NCBI GenBank assembly: GCA_004297305.1
Contig: SCTR01000008.1
Location: 1-64,000, forward strand
Direction of reading: 5' to 3'
Origin: Actinomycetota bacterium
GTDB taxonomy: Bacteria; Actinomycetota; Actinomycetes; S36-B12; FW305-bin1
Length of the DNA stretch: 64,000 nt
A model generated the notes under the pieces. That model saw nothing but the letters and a program-made list of their open reading frames with translations. It did not search any database and was not told the DNA's origin. A program made the position numbers and the translations under genes. Below are positions 45,958 through 57,861 of this stretch, in pieces; position 1 is the first letter of the stretch; every line of letters starts with the position of its first letter.

Positions 45958-47687
45958 TCGCCGGCCGCGGGCCGCGGGCAGTACGGCACGTTCGGGTACG
46001 GCACGTCGCACCGCCGCGGGCGATCCGGTACTGCCTGGTGCTGCTGGTCCTGGTGGCCACCGGCTGCGCGGGGATCCCGACCTCCGGTCCGGTGCGGCAG
46101 GGCGCACAGGTCGGCCCCGGAGGCGACGACCAAGTCATCCGCGTGATCGCCCGGCCCCCGCGGCCCGGGTTGACCCCGGTGCAGGTGGTCCAGGGCTTCC
46201 TCGAGGCATCGGCGTCCTTCGAAGACGATCACGCCGTCGCCCGGCAGTACCTCACCAGTGGTGCGCGCATGTCGTGGGATCCCGCCGCGCGGGTGCAGGT
46301 CTCGGCCGAGCCGTCGGTGGCGCTGACCGAGACCGCGCCGGGCGTGGTGTCCGGTGCCGCGACCCTCGACAGCACCCTGGCCGCCGACGGCAGCCGGACG
46401 GTCGCCGACGCGGGCACCCGGCTGACCCCGGTCTACAACCTGGTCCGGGAGAACGGCGAGTGGCGGATCGCGGTACTCGATCCCGGGCTCGTGCTGTCCC
46501 GATCGGACCTGGACCGCGGCTACCGGCAGTACGCCGTCTACTTCTTCGACCCGCTGTTCCAGGTGCTCGTGCCCGATCTGCGGCTGGTCCCCGCCACGAC
46601 GACCGGGATGGCGACGTACCTGACCCGGCTGCTGGTCGCCGGTCCGAGCAGCTGGCTCGCTCCGGCGGTGCGGACCGCGGTGCCGGCCGGCGCGGACCTG
46701 GCGTTGCAGGCGGTGCCGGTGGACTTCGGAAATGCCCGGGTGGACCTGGTCGGTGCCCCGACCGTCCTGGACGATCCGACCGCCGACGCGCTGCGCGCCC
46801 AGTTGTCGGCCACTCTGCGGCAGCTGCCGGAGGTCCAGGCGGTCACGTTGTTGCTGACCGGGCAGCTGATCCCGGCGTCCGGTCCGGCAGCGGCCGATCC
46901 GTGGAGCACCGTCGTGTCGGCGACCGGGTACGGCCTGGACGGCCGCGGCGGGATCGTGGCCCTCGACGAGTTCCCGGCGTCCGGTCCGAGCGCGAGCGCT
47001 GGCGGGTACGGCGCGCCGCCGCTGCGATCGGTGGCCGTGGCGCGCGACCAGCGCACCGCGGTCGGGGTGGACGCCGACGGGACCGGCCTGTGGTCCGGGG
47101 ACCTGGCGACCGGGGCTGCCTGGACGCAGCGGTTCGCCGGAGCGGATCTGTCACGGCCCTCGTTCGATCGCTGGCGCGGCGCCTGGTTCGTCGACCGCGG
47201 CGGGGTCGTCCGCTACCTGCGACCCGACGGCAGCGTGACGCGGGTGTCGGTGTCCGGGCTCGGGCCGGCCAGCACGGTGCTGGCGGTCGCCGTACCGTCG
47301 GATGCCACCCGGATCGCGCTGACCGTGCGGACCGGCGCCCGGACCGAACTGATGGTGGCCCGGGTCGAGGACCGCGCCGAGAATCCGCGCATCGCCGCGC
47401 CCCGCCGAATCGAGTCCCGGCTGGACGGCGTCAGCGACGTCGCCTGGTCCGCCGCAGCCGGCCTGACCGTGCTGGCGACCGAAGGAGCCGGCACCCGGCA
47501 GGCCTTCACCGTCGACACCGGCCTCGGCATCGTCACCGGTCTCGGCAGCCCCGCGGACCCGGTGCAACTGGCGGCCTACCCCGGGCAGCGGGTGCTCGTC
47601 GCGGCCGGCGACGGCATCGTCTACCAGCCGACCGTCGGCGTCTGGGCGCCGTACGCGCGCGCGTCCGCACCGACGTACGCCGGCTGA
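45954..47687 (+). CDS. lpqB: LpqB lipoprotein
   Basis: This 577-residue lipoprotein has a type II signal ending in lipobox VATGC with lipidated C38, then a GerMN-type domain (PPRPGLTPVQVVQGFLEAS, YFFDPLFQVLVPDLRLVP) and a C-terminal beta-propeller-like half (SVAVARDQRTAVGVDADG, RFAGADLSRPSFDRWRGAWFVD). LpqB sits outside the membrane and modulates MtrB signalling. ATGA overlap with mtrB. Together mtrA-mtrB-lpqB form the standard three-gene unit. Confidence 0.95.
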   Translation: MIAGRGPRAVRHVRVRHVAPPRAIRYCLVLLVLVATGCAGIPTSGPVRQGAQVGPGGDDQVIRVIARPPRPGLTPVQVVQGFLEASASFEDDHAVARQYLTSGARMSWDPAARVQVSAEPSVALTETAPGVVSGAATLDSTLAADGSRTVADAGTRLTPVYNLVRENGEWRIAVLDPGLVLSRSDLDRGYRQYAVYFFDPLFQVLVPDLRLVPATTTGMATYLTRLLVAGPSSWLAPAVRTAVPAGADLALQAVPVDFGNARVDLVGAPTVLDDPTADALRAQLSATLRQLPEVQAVTLLLTGQLIPASGPAAADPWSTVVSATGYGLDGRGGIVALDEFPASGPSASAGGYGAPPLRSVAVARDQRTAVGVDADGTGLWSGDLATGAAWTQRFAGADLSRPSFDRWRGAWFVDRGGVVRYLRPDGSVTRVSVSGLGPASTVLAVAVPSDATRIALTVRTGARTELMVARVEDRAENPRIAAPRRIESRLDGVSDVAWSAAAGLTVLATEGAGTRQAFTVDTGLGIVTGLGSPADPVQLAAYPGQRVLVAAGDGIVYQPTVGVWAPYARASAPTYAG

Positions 47688-47752
47688 GCGCGGGCTTCCC
47701 CAGACCACGGCGGCACCCCCGGCCGCGGGCCCGGTACGCCGAGGATGCCGCG

Positions 47753-48679
47753 GTGCCGCACTCACCGCCGGCCGCCTGGTGGCGCCGGTTTCTGTCGTCC
47801 GCCCGCACGCGCCGGGCGCTGTCGTCTGCCCGGACGCGCCGGGGGTGGTCGGCTGGCGGCAGGCCCGAGGTGTTGTCGTCCGCCGGGACGTGGCTGGCCG
47901 GGATGTCGGCATCGCTGCGGGACCTCGCGGACGCTCTGGTCGACCTGGCGCTGCCGCGGTTCTGCGTCGGTTGCCGGGCACCGGGCCGGTGGCTGTGCCC
48001 GGCGTGCGCGCCTGCGCTCGGCGGTCCGGCCCAGCGCCGGGATCCGCGACCGCGCCCGGCCGGGCTGCCACCGGTGCACACCGCCGGCAGCTACCGCGGC
48101 GTGCACCGCGGCGCGGTGCTGGCACACAAGGAGCGGGGCGTGCGGTCGCTGACCCGGCCGCTGGGGAGGGCGCTGGCAGCCGCGGTGCAGTCGGTGCTCG
48201 ACGAGGTCGGTGCTGCCCCGGGTACGCCGGTGGCCTTGGTCGCCGTCCCGACGTCGCGGGCGGCGATCGCCAGCCGGGGCGACGACACGGTGGCCTTGCT
48301 GGCTGCGGCCGCCGCGGCGTCGCTGCGGCGGCAGGGACTGCCGGTCACCGTGGTGAAGGCCTTGCGGCCGACCCGGCGGCGGGCGGACCAGGCGGGCCTG
48401 TCCGCCGCGGCGCGCGCGGCCAACCTGGCCGGCGCTTTCGCCTTGTCGCGCAGGGGCACTCGTCGGCTCCGCCGAGCGTTGGGCGCTGAGTGCGGCGGGC
48501 TGGTCGTCGTCGTCGACGACATCGTGACGACCGGGGCCACCGCGCGGGCGGCAGTCGCGGCGTTGGCGGCGCGGGGGGTGACCGTGGCCGGCGTGGCGGC
48601 GGTGGCGGCACCGGTACGCCGTCCGTCCGGGCGAACGGAGCCCGGCGACCGTCCCCCGAGCGGGGCCGGGAAGGGCTAG
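47753..48679 (+). CDS. ComF-family phosphoribosyltransferase-like protein
   Basis: The core of this protein (from residue ~50) has a zinc-ribbon start LVDLALPRFCVGCRAPGRWLCPACAP, YRGVHRGAVLAHKERGVRSLTRPLG, and the PRPP-binding loop VVVVDDIVTTGATA. ComF proteins are required for DNA uptake in competent bacteria, but in Actinobacteria this conserved gene is beside lpqB and hpf and its role is open. The start is uncertain: GTG 47753 keeps 50 extra residues with high third-position G+C and a repeated LSSARTRR motif; ATG 47903 gives a standard-length 258-residue ComF. Confidence 0.85.
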   Translation: MPHSPPAAWWRRFLSSARTRRALSSARTRRGWSAGGRPEVLSSAGTWLAGMSASLRDLADALVDLALPRFCVGCRAPGRWLCPACAPALGGPAQRRDPRPRPAGLPPVHTAGSYRGVHRGAVLAHKERGVRSLTRPLGRALAAAVQSVLDEVGAAPGTPVALVAVPTSRAAIASRGDDTVALLAAAAAASLRRQGLPVTVVKALRPTRRRADQAGLSAAARAANLAGAFALSRRGTRRLRRALGAECGGLVVVVDDIVTTGATARAAVAALAARGVTVAGVAAVAAPVRRPSGRTEPGDRPPSGAGKG

Positions 48680-48717
48680 CGTTGCCGTCTGGACGCCCAC
48701 AGCTACCGGGAGGTCTC

Positions 48718-49530
48718 GTGAACCGCAACGTCACCGCGGACAACACCAGCATCGACGCCGTCGGGACTCCCGGCGCAGCCGCTGGCCAACTCGATCCGGC
48801 GCCGCCCGAGGCGCTGCAGATCGTGGTGCGGACCCGGCATACCGACATCACCACCGGCTTCCGCCAGCTGGTGATCGACAAGGTGTCGCGGTCGGCGCGG
48901 TTCGGGGTCCCGTTCAGCCGGATCGACGTGGAGATCTGTCACGAGCGCAATCCCCGGCTAGCCGATCTCGCGTTCCGCGTGGAGATCACCTGCCTGGGCC
49001 ACCGGCCGGTCATCCGGGCCGAGGCGGACGCCGCCGACCGCACCACCGCCCTGGACCTGGCGCTGGCCCGCCTCGACCAGCGGCTGCGCCGTGCGGCGGA
49101 CCGCCGCCGGGCCCGCCGCCACGCGACTCCGGACCCGGTGTTCGACCCGATCCGCCCGGCTGGCGTGCCACCCGCTGCCGACGGGTACGTCGCCACCCCC
49201 GCTGACGGCGTACCGGCCGCGGCCCAGTCCGACGGCGGCTCGGCAACGGCGTTGTCGGACGGCCACGTAGCGGCGGGCAACGACGACGTGGTGTTCGCCA
49301 CCGGCCCGGTCGTCGTGCGCGAGAAGGTGCACGACGGCGGTCGGATGACCGTGGCCCAGGCGCTGGATGCGCTGGAACTGGTCGGGCACGACTTCTACCT
49401 GTTCGCCGACGCCGACTGCGGCCGGCCCAGCGTGGTCTATCGCCGCCGCGGCTACGACTACGGGCTGATCCGGCTGGCCGTCGACGGGTCCGCCGCGTCC
49501 GAGTCGCTCTCGACGCAGCAGGCCGGCTGA
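48718..49530 (+). CDS. hpf: Ribosome hibernation promoting factor, long form
   Basis: This 270-residue protein has an N-terminal HPF/YfiA domain (LQIVVRTRHTDITTGFRQLVIDKVSR, residues ~40-140), a variable low-complexity linker, and the C-terminal dimerisation domain (REKVHDGGRMTVAQALDALELVGHDFYLFADADCGRPSVVYRRRGYDYGLIRL). Long-form HPF joins 70S ribosomes into inactive 100S dimers in stationary phase. GTG 48718 has GGGAGG five bases upstream. TAGCGT at 48677-48682 may be the promoter. Confidence 0.95.
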   Translation: MNRNVTADNTSIDAVGTPGAAAGQLDPAPPEALQIVVRTRHTDITTGFRQLVIDKVSRSARFGVPFSRIDVEICHERNPRLADLAFRVEITCLGHRPVIRAEADAADRTTALDLALARLDQRLRRAADRRRARRHATPDPVFDPIRPAGVPPAADGYVATPADGVPAAAQSDGGSATALSDGHVAAGNDDVVFATGPVVVREKVHDGGRMTVAQALDALELVGHDFYLFADADCGRPSVVYRRRGYDYGLIRLAVDGSAASESLSTQQAG

Positions 49531-49616
49531 CCGGCCTCACGGCGTACGGCCGGCCGCGCGATGGGCTGGCCGTGGTGGGCTGGCAAACATGATCCCCACC
49601 GGAGATGCTGGGGCCC

Positions 49617-51572
49617 ATGACGTCGGTCGGCGCCGGTGACGGAGCGGTGTTCCTCGGTGGCGCGGCCACCGCCTCCGACGACGGCTGGACGCCGGGTCAC
49701 CGCTCCCGCTTCCCGCCGATCGCCGAGTACGGGTTCCTGTCCGACTGCGAGACCAACTGCCTGATCGCGCCCTCGGGCGCCGTCGAGTGGATGTGCCTGC
49801 CCCGACCGGATTCGCCGAGCATCTTCACCGCGATGCTCGATCGCGCCGCCGGGTCGTTCCGCGTCGGCCCGTGGGGCGTGCGGGTTCCCGCGGCCCGTCG
49901 GTACCTGCCGGGCACGTTGGTGCTCGAGACGACGTGGATGACCGACACCGGCTGGCTGGTGGTCCGCGATGCGCTGTCCATCGGTCCCTGGCACAACGTC
50001 GACCAGCGCTCGCGTACCCACCGGCGTACCCCGAGCGACTTCGACGCCGAGCACGTCCTGCTGCGGACCGTCCGGTGCATCTCCGGCGCGGTCGACGTCG
50101 AGGTGGCCTGCGAGCCGGTGTTCGAGTACGGCCGCGATGAGCCGCAATGGAGCTACGCCGGCTCCGGCTACGGCGAGGTGGTCGCCAAGGACGGCGCGGT
50201 GACGCTGCGGTTGTCGACCGACCTGCGACTGGGTATCGAGGGTCGCGGTGTGCACGCCCGTCGCCGGCTGAGCGACGGCGAATCCGCGTTCGTGGCGTTG
50301 TCCTGGTCACCGTTGCCGGCCCCCACGACGTACGAAGAGGCCGCCGACCGGCTCTGGCGAACCTCGGAGTACTGGCGGCAGTGGCTGAACCAGGGCGAGT
50401 TCCCCGACCATCCGTGGCGCAGCTACCTGCAGCGCAGCGCGCTGACGCTGAAGGGACTCACGTACGCCCCGACGGGGGCCCTGCTGGCGGCGCCCACCAC
50501 GAGTCTGCCGGAATCACCTGGGGGACAGCGGAACTGGGATTATCGCTACGCCTGGGTCCGCGACTCCACGTTCGCACTGTGGGGGCTGTACACGCTCGGC
50601 CTGGACCGCGAGGCCGACGACTTCTTCTACTTCATCGCCGACGCGGTCGCCGGTGACAAGGACCTGCAGGTCATGTACGGCGTCGGCGGCGAGCGGCAAC
50701 TGGACGAGTCCGTCCTGGAGCACCTGGGTGGCTACGAGGGTGCCCGCCCGGTCCGGATCGGGAACGCGGCATACCAGCAGACCCAACTGGACGTCTGGGG
50801 TGCCTGCCTGGACTCGCTGTACCTGCACGCGCGTTCCCGGGAGCAACTGCCCGAGAGCATGTGGCCGATGCTCGTGCGGCTCGTCGACACCGCCGCGAAG
50901 CGCTGGCAGGAGCCGGATCGCGGGATCTGGGAGGTTCGCGGCGAGCCGCAGCACTTCACGTCCTCGAAGCTGATGTGCTGGGTCGCGCTGGATCGCGGCG
51001 TACGACTGGCACAGATGCACGACGAGCCGGAGTTCGTGAGCCGGTGGCAGCAGGTGGCCGACGAGATCCACCAGGACATCTGCGCCAACGCCCTCGACGA
51101 GCGGGGTGTGTTCACCCAGTACTACGGCTCGACGTCGCTGGACGCCTCCAACCTGCTGATGCCGCTGCTGGGTTTCCTGCCACCGGACGACCCCCGGATG
51201 GTCGCCACGGTGAACGCCATCGCCGACGAGCTCAGCGCCGACGGACTGCTGTTGCGCTACCGGGTCGAGGAGACCGACGACGGCCTGCACGGCGTGGAGG
51301 GCGCCTTCACCATCTGCTCGTTCTGGCTGGTGTCGGCCCTCGCCGAGATCGGCGAGGCGCAGCGCGCCCACGACCTGCTGGAGCGGCTGCTCGGGTTCGC
51401 CAGTTCGCTGCAGCTGTACGCCGAGGAGATCGAGCCGAGGTCCGGGCGTCACCTCGGGAACTTCCCGCAGGCGTTCACGCATCTGGCCCTGATCAACGCC
51501 GTCGTGCACGTCATCGGGATCGAGCAGGGCATCGAAACCCCGCGCTTCAACCCGGCTCACGCGGTCCACTGA
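49617..51572 (+). CDS. GH15-family trehalase/glucoamylase-like enzyme
   Basis: This 651-residue protein has an N-terminal beta-sandwich (IAEYGFLSDCETNCLIAPSGAVEWMCLPRPDSPSIF) and an (alpha/alpha)6 catalytic barrel with NWDYRYAWVRDSTFALW, the first catalytic glutamate region GIWEVRGEPQHFTSSKLMCWVALDRG near residue 437, and EEIEPRSGRHLGNFPQAFTHLALI near 603 with the second. It closely resembles mycobacterial trehalase of this family (Rv2402). It should hydrolyse trehalose or alpha-glucan in the cytoplasm. ATG 49617 is preferred to an ATG 12 nt earlier, which has no room for its GGAG site. Confidence 0.9.
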   Translation: MTSVGAGDGAVFLGGAATASDDGWTPGHRSRFPPIAEYGFLSDCETNCLIAPSGAVEWMCLPRPDSPSIFTAMLDRAAGSFRVGPWGVRVPAARRYLPGTLVLETTWMTDTGWLVVRDALSIGPWHNVDQRSRTHRRTPSDFDAEHVLLRTVRCISGAVDVEVACEPVFEYGRDEPQWSYAGSGYGEVVAKDGAVTLRLSTDLRLGIEGRGVHARRRLSDGESAFVALSWSPLPAPTTYEEAADRLWRTSEYWRQWLNQGEFPDHPWRSYLQRSALTLKGLTYAPTGALLAAPTTSLPESPGGQRNWDYRYAWVRDSTFALWGLYTLGLDREADDFFYFIADAVAGDKDLQVMYGVGGERQLDESVLEHLGGYEGARPVRIGNAAYQQTQLDVWGACLDSLYLHARSREQLPESMWPMLVRLVDTAAKRWQEPDRGIWEVRGEPQHFTSSKLMCWVALDRGVRLAQMHDEPEFVSRWQQVADEIHQDICANALDERGVFTQYYGSTSLDASNLLMPLLGFLPPDDPRMVATVNAIADELSADGLLLRYRVEETDDGLHGVEGAFTICSFWLVSALAEIGEAQRAHDLLERLLGFASSLQLYAEEIEPRSGRHLGNFPQAFTHLALINAVVHVIGIEQGIETPRFNPAHAVH

Positions 51573-51702
51573 CGGACCGATTGCCGTCCCCGGCGCCCGC
51601 GGAACCACGGCGCGGGCAGGCTCTGTGGAGCCACTGCCGGGCGGGCGGCCGCCGATGGCTACGGTCGGGCAGCCACACCGACCGGCGACGAGACGAGGGC
51701 CC

Positions 51703-52428
51703 GTGACCGACGAAGGTGACCTGCCACCGAAGGCTGTCGTGGTGACCGGGGCCGGATCCGGCATCGGCGCTGCCACGGCCGAGCACCTGGCTGCGGCCGG
51801 CTGGCGGGTGATCGGGACGGACCGCACCGCGCCGGCGGGCGGTCACGTCCTCGACGTCCGGGACGAGCGCGGCTGGCAGGACCTCTTCGCCGCAGCCGGG
51901 CCGGTGGACGCGCTGGTCAACTGCGCCGGCGTTCGCGGCAGCGTCGGCATCGCCGACATGTCGCTGTCGGATTTCGAGACGCTGTTCGCCGTCAATGTCA
52001 CCGGGACCTTCCTCGGGATCCGGACGATGTTCCGCCACCTGAACTCCCGGCGGTCGGCCGGCGCCGTGGTCAACGTCAGCTCGACCGCCGGGCTGGTCCC
52101 GATCGCCGGTCAGGCCCACTACTCGGCGTCCAAGGCGGCCGTCGCCACGCTGACCCAAGCCGCGGCGATCGAAGGCGCCGCGGCGGGGATCCGGGTCAAC
52201 GCCGTCGCGCCGGGCCCGGTGGACACCGCCATGCTCCGCGAGCGGTTCGGCAGCCCCGAGGCACGCCAGCAGCTCAGTGCCCACCTGCCGTACGGCCGGC
52301 TCGGTCAGCCGGCCGAGGTCGCGGCCGTGATCGGCTTCCTGCTGTCGGCCGAGGCGTCGTACGTCACCGGGGTGTGCCTGCCGGTCGACGGCGGCACGGC
52401 GGCCGGCCGGCCTCAGTCCGGCGGCTGA
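51703..52428 (+). CDS. Short-chain dehydrogenase/reductase
   Basis: This 241-residue classical SDR has TGAGSGIG (nucleotide loop, near residue 15), NCAG near 75, catalytic Y140-x3-K144 (HYSASKAA) with S127 region NVSSTAG, and VNAVAPGPVDT. Aspartate after beta-2 (IGTDRTAP) suggests NAD preference. Substrate unknown. It follows the GH15 gene and precedes secA; GAGG before GTG 51703. Confidence 0.9.
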   Translation: MTDEGDLPPKAVVVTGAGSGIGAATAEHLAAAGWRVIGTDRTAPAGGHVLDVRDERGWQDLFAAAGPVDALVNCAGVRGSVGIADMSLSDFETLFAVNVTGTFLGIRTMFRHLNSRRSAGAVVNVSSTAGLVPIAGQAHYSASKAAVATLTQAAAIEGAAAGIRVNAVAPGPVDTAMLRERFGSPEARQQLSAHLPYGRLGQPAEVAAVIGFLLSAEASYVTGVCLPVDGGTAAGRPQSGG

Positions 52429-52572
52429 CCCGGGCCGGTCCACGGCTCGACGGCGCAGGCGTACGCCCGGCGGCGGATGTCTCTCTACGATGGTCGTACG
52501 GCGGCGCCTCCGCCGTACCGCCGCGCGCCCTGATCGTCGCCGGCGGTCCGACGAACGGAAGAGGCCGTCGCC

Positions 52573-55357
<2,785 letters not shown>

Positions 55358-55380
<23 letters not shown>

Positions 55381-55442
55381 GCTTCTCGTCCCGCGGCATC
55401 GACGCGACAGTCAAGCGAGGGCCGCCCGCAAGCGGGGCTGAG
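55358..55442. repeat. 24-bp direct repeat duplicating the secA 3' end
   Basis: The last 23 bases of secA plus one base (55358-55381), with core GCCGCCCGCAAGCGGGGC, recur exactly at 55419-55442, including the TGA. The copies are 61 bp apart, with 37 bp between. The second copy lies outside the gene in intergenic DNA. It looks like a local tandem duplication or a remnant of a recombination or integration event at the gene's end. Confidence 0.93.
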
Positions 55443-55669
55443 GCGCGCCGGGACATCCGGCGGTTGCCGGACAGTCGGTGAGAGGCTGGGGGAGTCCCCG
55501 CGCCGGGTAACGGGCGCCGACGACTCGCCCGCCGGGCAGCGGGCACGAGGACTCGCCCCGGGTGGTGGGTACGGCCGCCTCGGGCAGCCAGGTAGCCGGG
55601 TGTACTCGATCGGCGGTTTGCCGAACGGGTCGTGCCTTGGGCGGCATCGGGTTCGGCGAGCACGCCGGT

Positions 55670-55716
55670 TGCGTTGGTCGGCGAGCCGTCCCCGGTGCGG
55701 CTCGCCGACCAACGCA
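55670..55716. terminator. Perfect 19-bp hairpin between convergent secA and Rv3235-family genes
   Basis: TGCGTTGGTCGGCGAGCCG (55670-55688), loop TCCCCGGTG, and the exact complement (55698-55716). Very stable, no T-run, central to a 441-nt convergent gap (55381-55821). This fits a bidirectional terminator. The rest of the gap, apart from the secA duplication and short GACTCGCCC repeats, shows no gene. Confidence 0.75.
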
Positions 55717-55821
55717 GGTGACCGCTGCGCGGACTGCCGCAGCCGACCGTTGCCGGAGGGCCGCGGCCCTATCGCTGACGGTGGTCGGGCAGCAGCGGCT
55801 CCATCCGCCGCCCGGCCGTTG

Positions 55822-56355
55822 TCAGCCGACCTCGACGGCTGTCGCCAGCCAGCGTCCCCCGACCGCTTCGAGCCGCAGCGCGACCGCGCGGGCTCGGATC
55901 TCGCCCCGCACCACGGCGCTTGCTTCGACGATCGTGGGCGTGACGACGTGCACTCGGACACTGCTGACCCGGCGGCACTGCGCGGAACGACCGTGCCGCG
56001 ACGGGTGTCGTGAGGCCGCCACTCCACGTCGGGTGAGTTCGGCCATGACCGCGGGCGCGGTCCATCGCTTGAGCTGGGATCCAGGTCGTTCGCCGCAGAC
56101 GACCTCGAGCACTGCCCGGGCCAGGCGGGCCGCCCACGGGGCTGCCGGTGGCATGCCGGCCAGCGGCAGCTCGGCATCCGGTCCGACCCGGGGACCCTGG
56201 CCGACGATCCGCAGGTGCTTCGGTGCCGGCGGCTCGACGGGCAAGCCTGAAGGCAGCTGCCAGTCCAGCGCGAGTTCGGCTTGGTGACCGTCGCCGGACG
56301 GCAGCAGGCGCAGGTGGCGGCCGGTGGACGGCAGGCCGGTGGCGGGATGGGCCAC
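55822..56355 (-). CDS. Rv3235-family (DUF6459) protein
   Basis: This 177-residue protein has the family pattern ARLARAVLEVVCGERPGSQLKRWTAPAVMAELTRRG followed by VSSVRVHVVTPTIVEASAVVRGEIRARAVALRLEAVGGRWLATAVEVG. In M. tuberculosis the relative is near secA1. Function is unknown; the C-terminal sheet resembles small accessory domains. GTG 56355 has GAAGGAG six bases upstream. It lies downstream of the LysM gene on the same strand with a 123-nt gap. Confidence 0.8.
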   Translation of the reverse strand: MAHPATGLPSTGRHLRLLPSGDGHQAELALDWQLPSGLPVEPPAPKHLRIVGQGPRVGPDAELPLAGMPPAAPWAARLARAVLEVVCGERPGSQLKRWTAPAVMAELTRRGVAASRHPSRHGRSAQCRRVSSVRVHVVTPTIVEASAVVRGEIRARAVALRLEAVGGRWLATAVEVG

Positions 56356-56478
56356 GGAGGTCTCCTTCGACGCGGTCCCCGGGGGTGGGGACGGTGGACC
56401 GCGTCGGGGGCCGCGGAGGGCGGTGGTGGCAGGCCGGGCAGGTGACGTTCGCAGGCCCGGAAAGCGGGCTGGGAAGGC

Positions 56479-57183
56479 TCAGCGCGTGGGTTCTCGCAGG
56501 CGCTGGCCGGGGATGAGCAGGTCAGGGTCGGGGCCGATCGTGCGGCGGTTCTCGGCGTACCACCGTCGCCATTCTCGATCGATCGCAGCGGCCGTCGCGC
56601 GATCGGGCAGCACCTGTGAGGCGATGTGCCACAAGCAGTCCCCGCGTCGAACAACGACGACCCGACGGGGGCTCGGCGGCGGCACGCCGCGCGCGACCGC
56701 CGGGGCGACGGCAGGTCCAGGGAGCCGATCCAGCACGGGCCCGAGCGGGGTGGGACCGCCTGGCTGCGCGCCCGGCGGCGCGGTGCTCACGTCCGTGGCG
56801 CTGGCATCCGGGCCGGTGGCGCCCGGGGTGCCGCCCTTCGGCGCGTCGGCCTTCGGTGCGCTGAGGTCCGGTGCGCTGAGGTCCGGTGCGCTGACGTCTG
56901 GTGCGCTGACCTCCGATGCGACGGCCGCGGCCGGGGTAGCCACGGTGGCCAGTCCGATTGTCCCTCCCGAGGCCGCGATCACGCTGCGGCCCAGCAGGAA
57001 TCGCAGGTTCGGAAGCTCGCTGCGGCAGCGGGAGAAGGCGCTGGGCAACCGAGCGACACCCCGGCCGGCGGCTCGTACCGACTTGAGTACGACGACCGCT
57101 CCGGCAGCTGCCGCGGTCGCCAGGACAACGACGTGCTCGAGATCAGCTGCGCTCGCCCCGGTATCGATGACGTCGAGACCCAT
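56479..57183 (-). CDS. LysM-domain protein
   Basis: This 234-residue protein ends with a LysM domain (VVVVRRGDCLWHIASQVLPDRATAAAIDREWRRWYAENRRTIGPDPDLLIPGQRL), which binds N-acetylglucosamine-containing glycans. A hydrophobic stretch lies at about residues 18-33 (HVVVLATAAAAGAVVVL) and a second at about 65-88 (LGRSVIAASGGTIGLATVATPAAA), suggesting membrane anchoring. A Pro/Ala/Asp linker with 15-bp repeats connects to LysM. It likely sits at the cell wall. ATG 57183 is the chosen start. Confidence 0.85.
   Translation of the reverse strand: MGLDVIDTGASAADLEHVVVLATAAAAGAVVVLKSVRAAGRGVARLPSAFSRCRSELPNLRFLLGRSVIAASGGTIGLATVATPAAAVASEVSAPDVSAPDLSAPDLSAPKADAPKGGTPGATGPDASATDVSTAPPGAQPGGPTPLGPVLDRLPGPAVAPAVARGVPPPSPRRVVVVRRGDCLWHIASQVLPDRATAAAIDREWRRWYAENRRTIGPDPDLLIPGQRLREPTR
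56855..56914 (-). repeat. Four 15-bp in-frame repeats in the LysM gene
   Basis: On the plus strand GGTGCGCTGAGGTCC occurs twice (56855, 56870), then GGTGCGCTGACGTCT (56885) and GGTGCGCTGACCTCC (56900). In the gene they encode SAPDL-type units in the linker between the membrane part and LysM. Confidence 0.93.
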
Positions 57184-57207
57184 AGCGGCATCCGCCCCCA
57201 GATGCTG

Positions 57208-57260
57208 TGTTTACCTCTGTTTACCGCGATTAGCGTCTGTCAACGCTCGCTCGCTGTCAA
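57208..57260 (-). promoter_or_regulatory. Promoter/operator region of the LysM gene
   Basis: On the minus strand there are two perfect TTGACA -35 elements, at 57255-57260 and 57238-57243 (17 bp apart), followed by two direct GGTAAACA copies (57218-57225 and 57208-57215, 10 bp apart). -10 hexamers at canonical distance are not obvious; TAAACA (57218-57223) is 14 nt from the second TTGACA. The 10-bp spaced repeats could be an operator. Confidence 0.5.
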
Positions 57261-57300
57261 GAGCCGGTCTCTGACCTGTGTCTCACGTGTCCGAGGCCCG

Positions 57301-57861
57301 CTACAGCGGGGGCAGCCCGTCGTCGAACGCCCGCATCCGTCGGTAGAGCGCCTGCCAACGGTCCGGCGCCGTGTGCTTCAGGACCCGAGTTGTGTTCCAC
57401 AGAGTCAGCGACCCTGGTGCGGCGTTGGTGACCAGCCATGTCCGCTCCCGTAACGCCCGACGCTGACCGTCGCCGTCGTCGATGAGAACGAACACCTCGT
57501 TTCCCTGCTGAGCCAGGACCGATCCGTGCGCGATCACCAGGATCTCGCCAAGATTCCGCTTCGAGCGCACGCGGTCCGCAGCCGGCCGGCCGGACACCCG
57601 TGCGACTGCGGCAATGAACGCCTCATCGACCAACGTGTCGTCCAGGATCTCAACCCGTTTGGCGGCAACGAGCGTGCGCCACGTCCGCTGCGCCCCGGTC
57701 GCGGCGAACCGCCCTTGTCCGGCATTGCGATCTACTTCCGTCCGGACGGCATCCGGCGCGGCCAGGCATAGTCCGTGCGCACGTGCCAGGTCGAGGAGGA
57801 GGGCCTGCTCCGAGACGGCGATGAAGTTCAGCGTCGGTCCCGCGTCGAGCAGGATGCTCAC
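57301..57861 (-). CDS. PIN-domain protein, putative RNase of the XRE-ImmA-PIN unit
   Basis: This 186-residue protein has the acidic pattern of PIN nucleases: D6 (LLDAGPTLNF), E42 (VRTEVDR), E106 (NLGEILVIAHG) and D128/D129 (FVLIDDGDGQRR). PIN domains use metal to cut RNA. It is longer than typical VapC toxins (~130 residues), with a C-terminal extension (LYRRMRAFDDGLPPL). GTG 57861 overlaps the ImmA-like stop by 4 nt. It is last in the three-gene operon. Whether it is a toxin, a defence effector or a housekeeping RNase cannot be told from sequence. Confidence 0.82.
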   Translation of the reverse strand: MSILLDAGPTLNFIAVSEQALLLDLARAHGLCLAAPDAVRTEVDRNAGQGRFAATGAQRTWRTLVAAKRVEILDDTLVDEAFIAAVARVSGRPAADRVRSKRNLGEILVIAHGSVLAQQGNEVFVLIDDGDGQRRALRERTWLVTNAAPGSLTLWNTTRVLKHTAPDRWQALYRRMRAFDDGLPPL

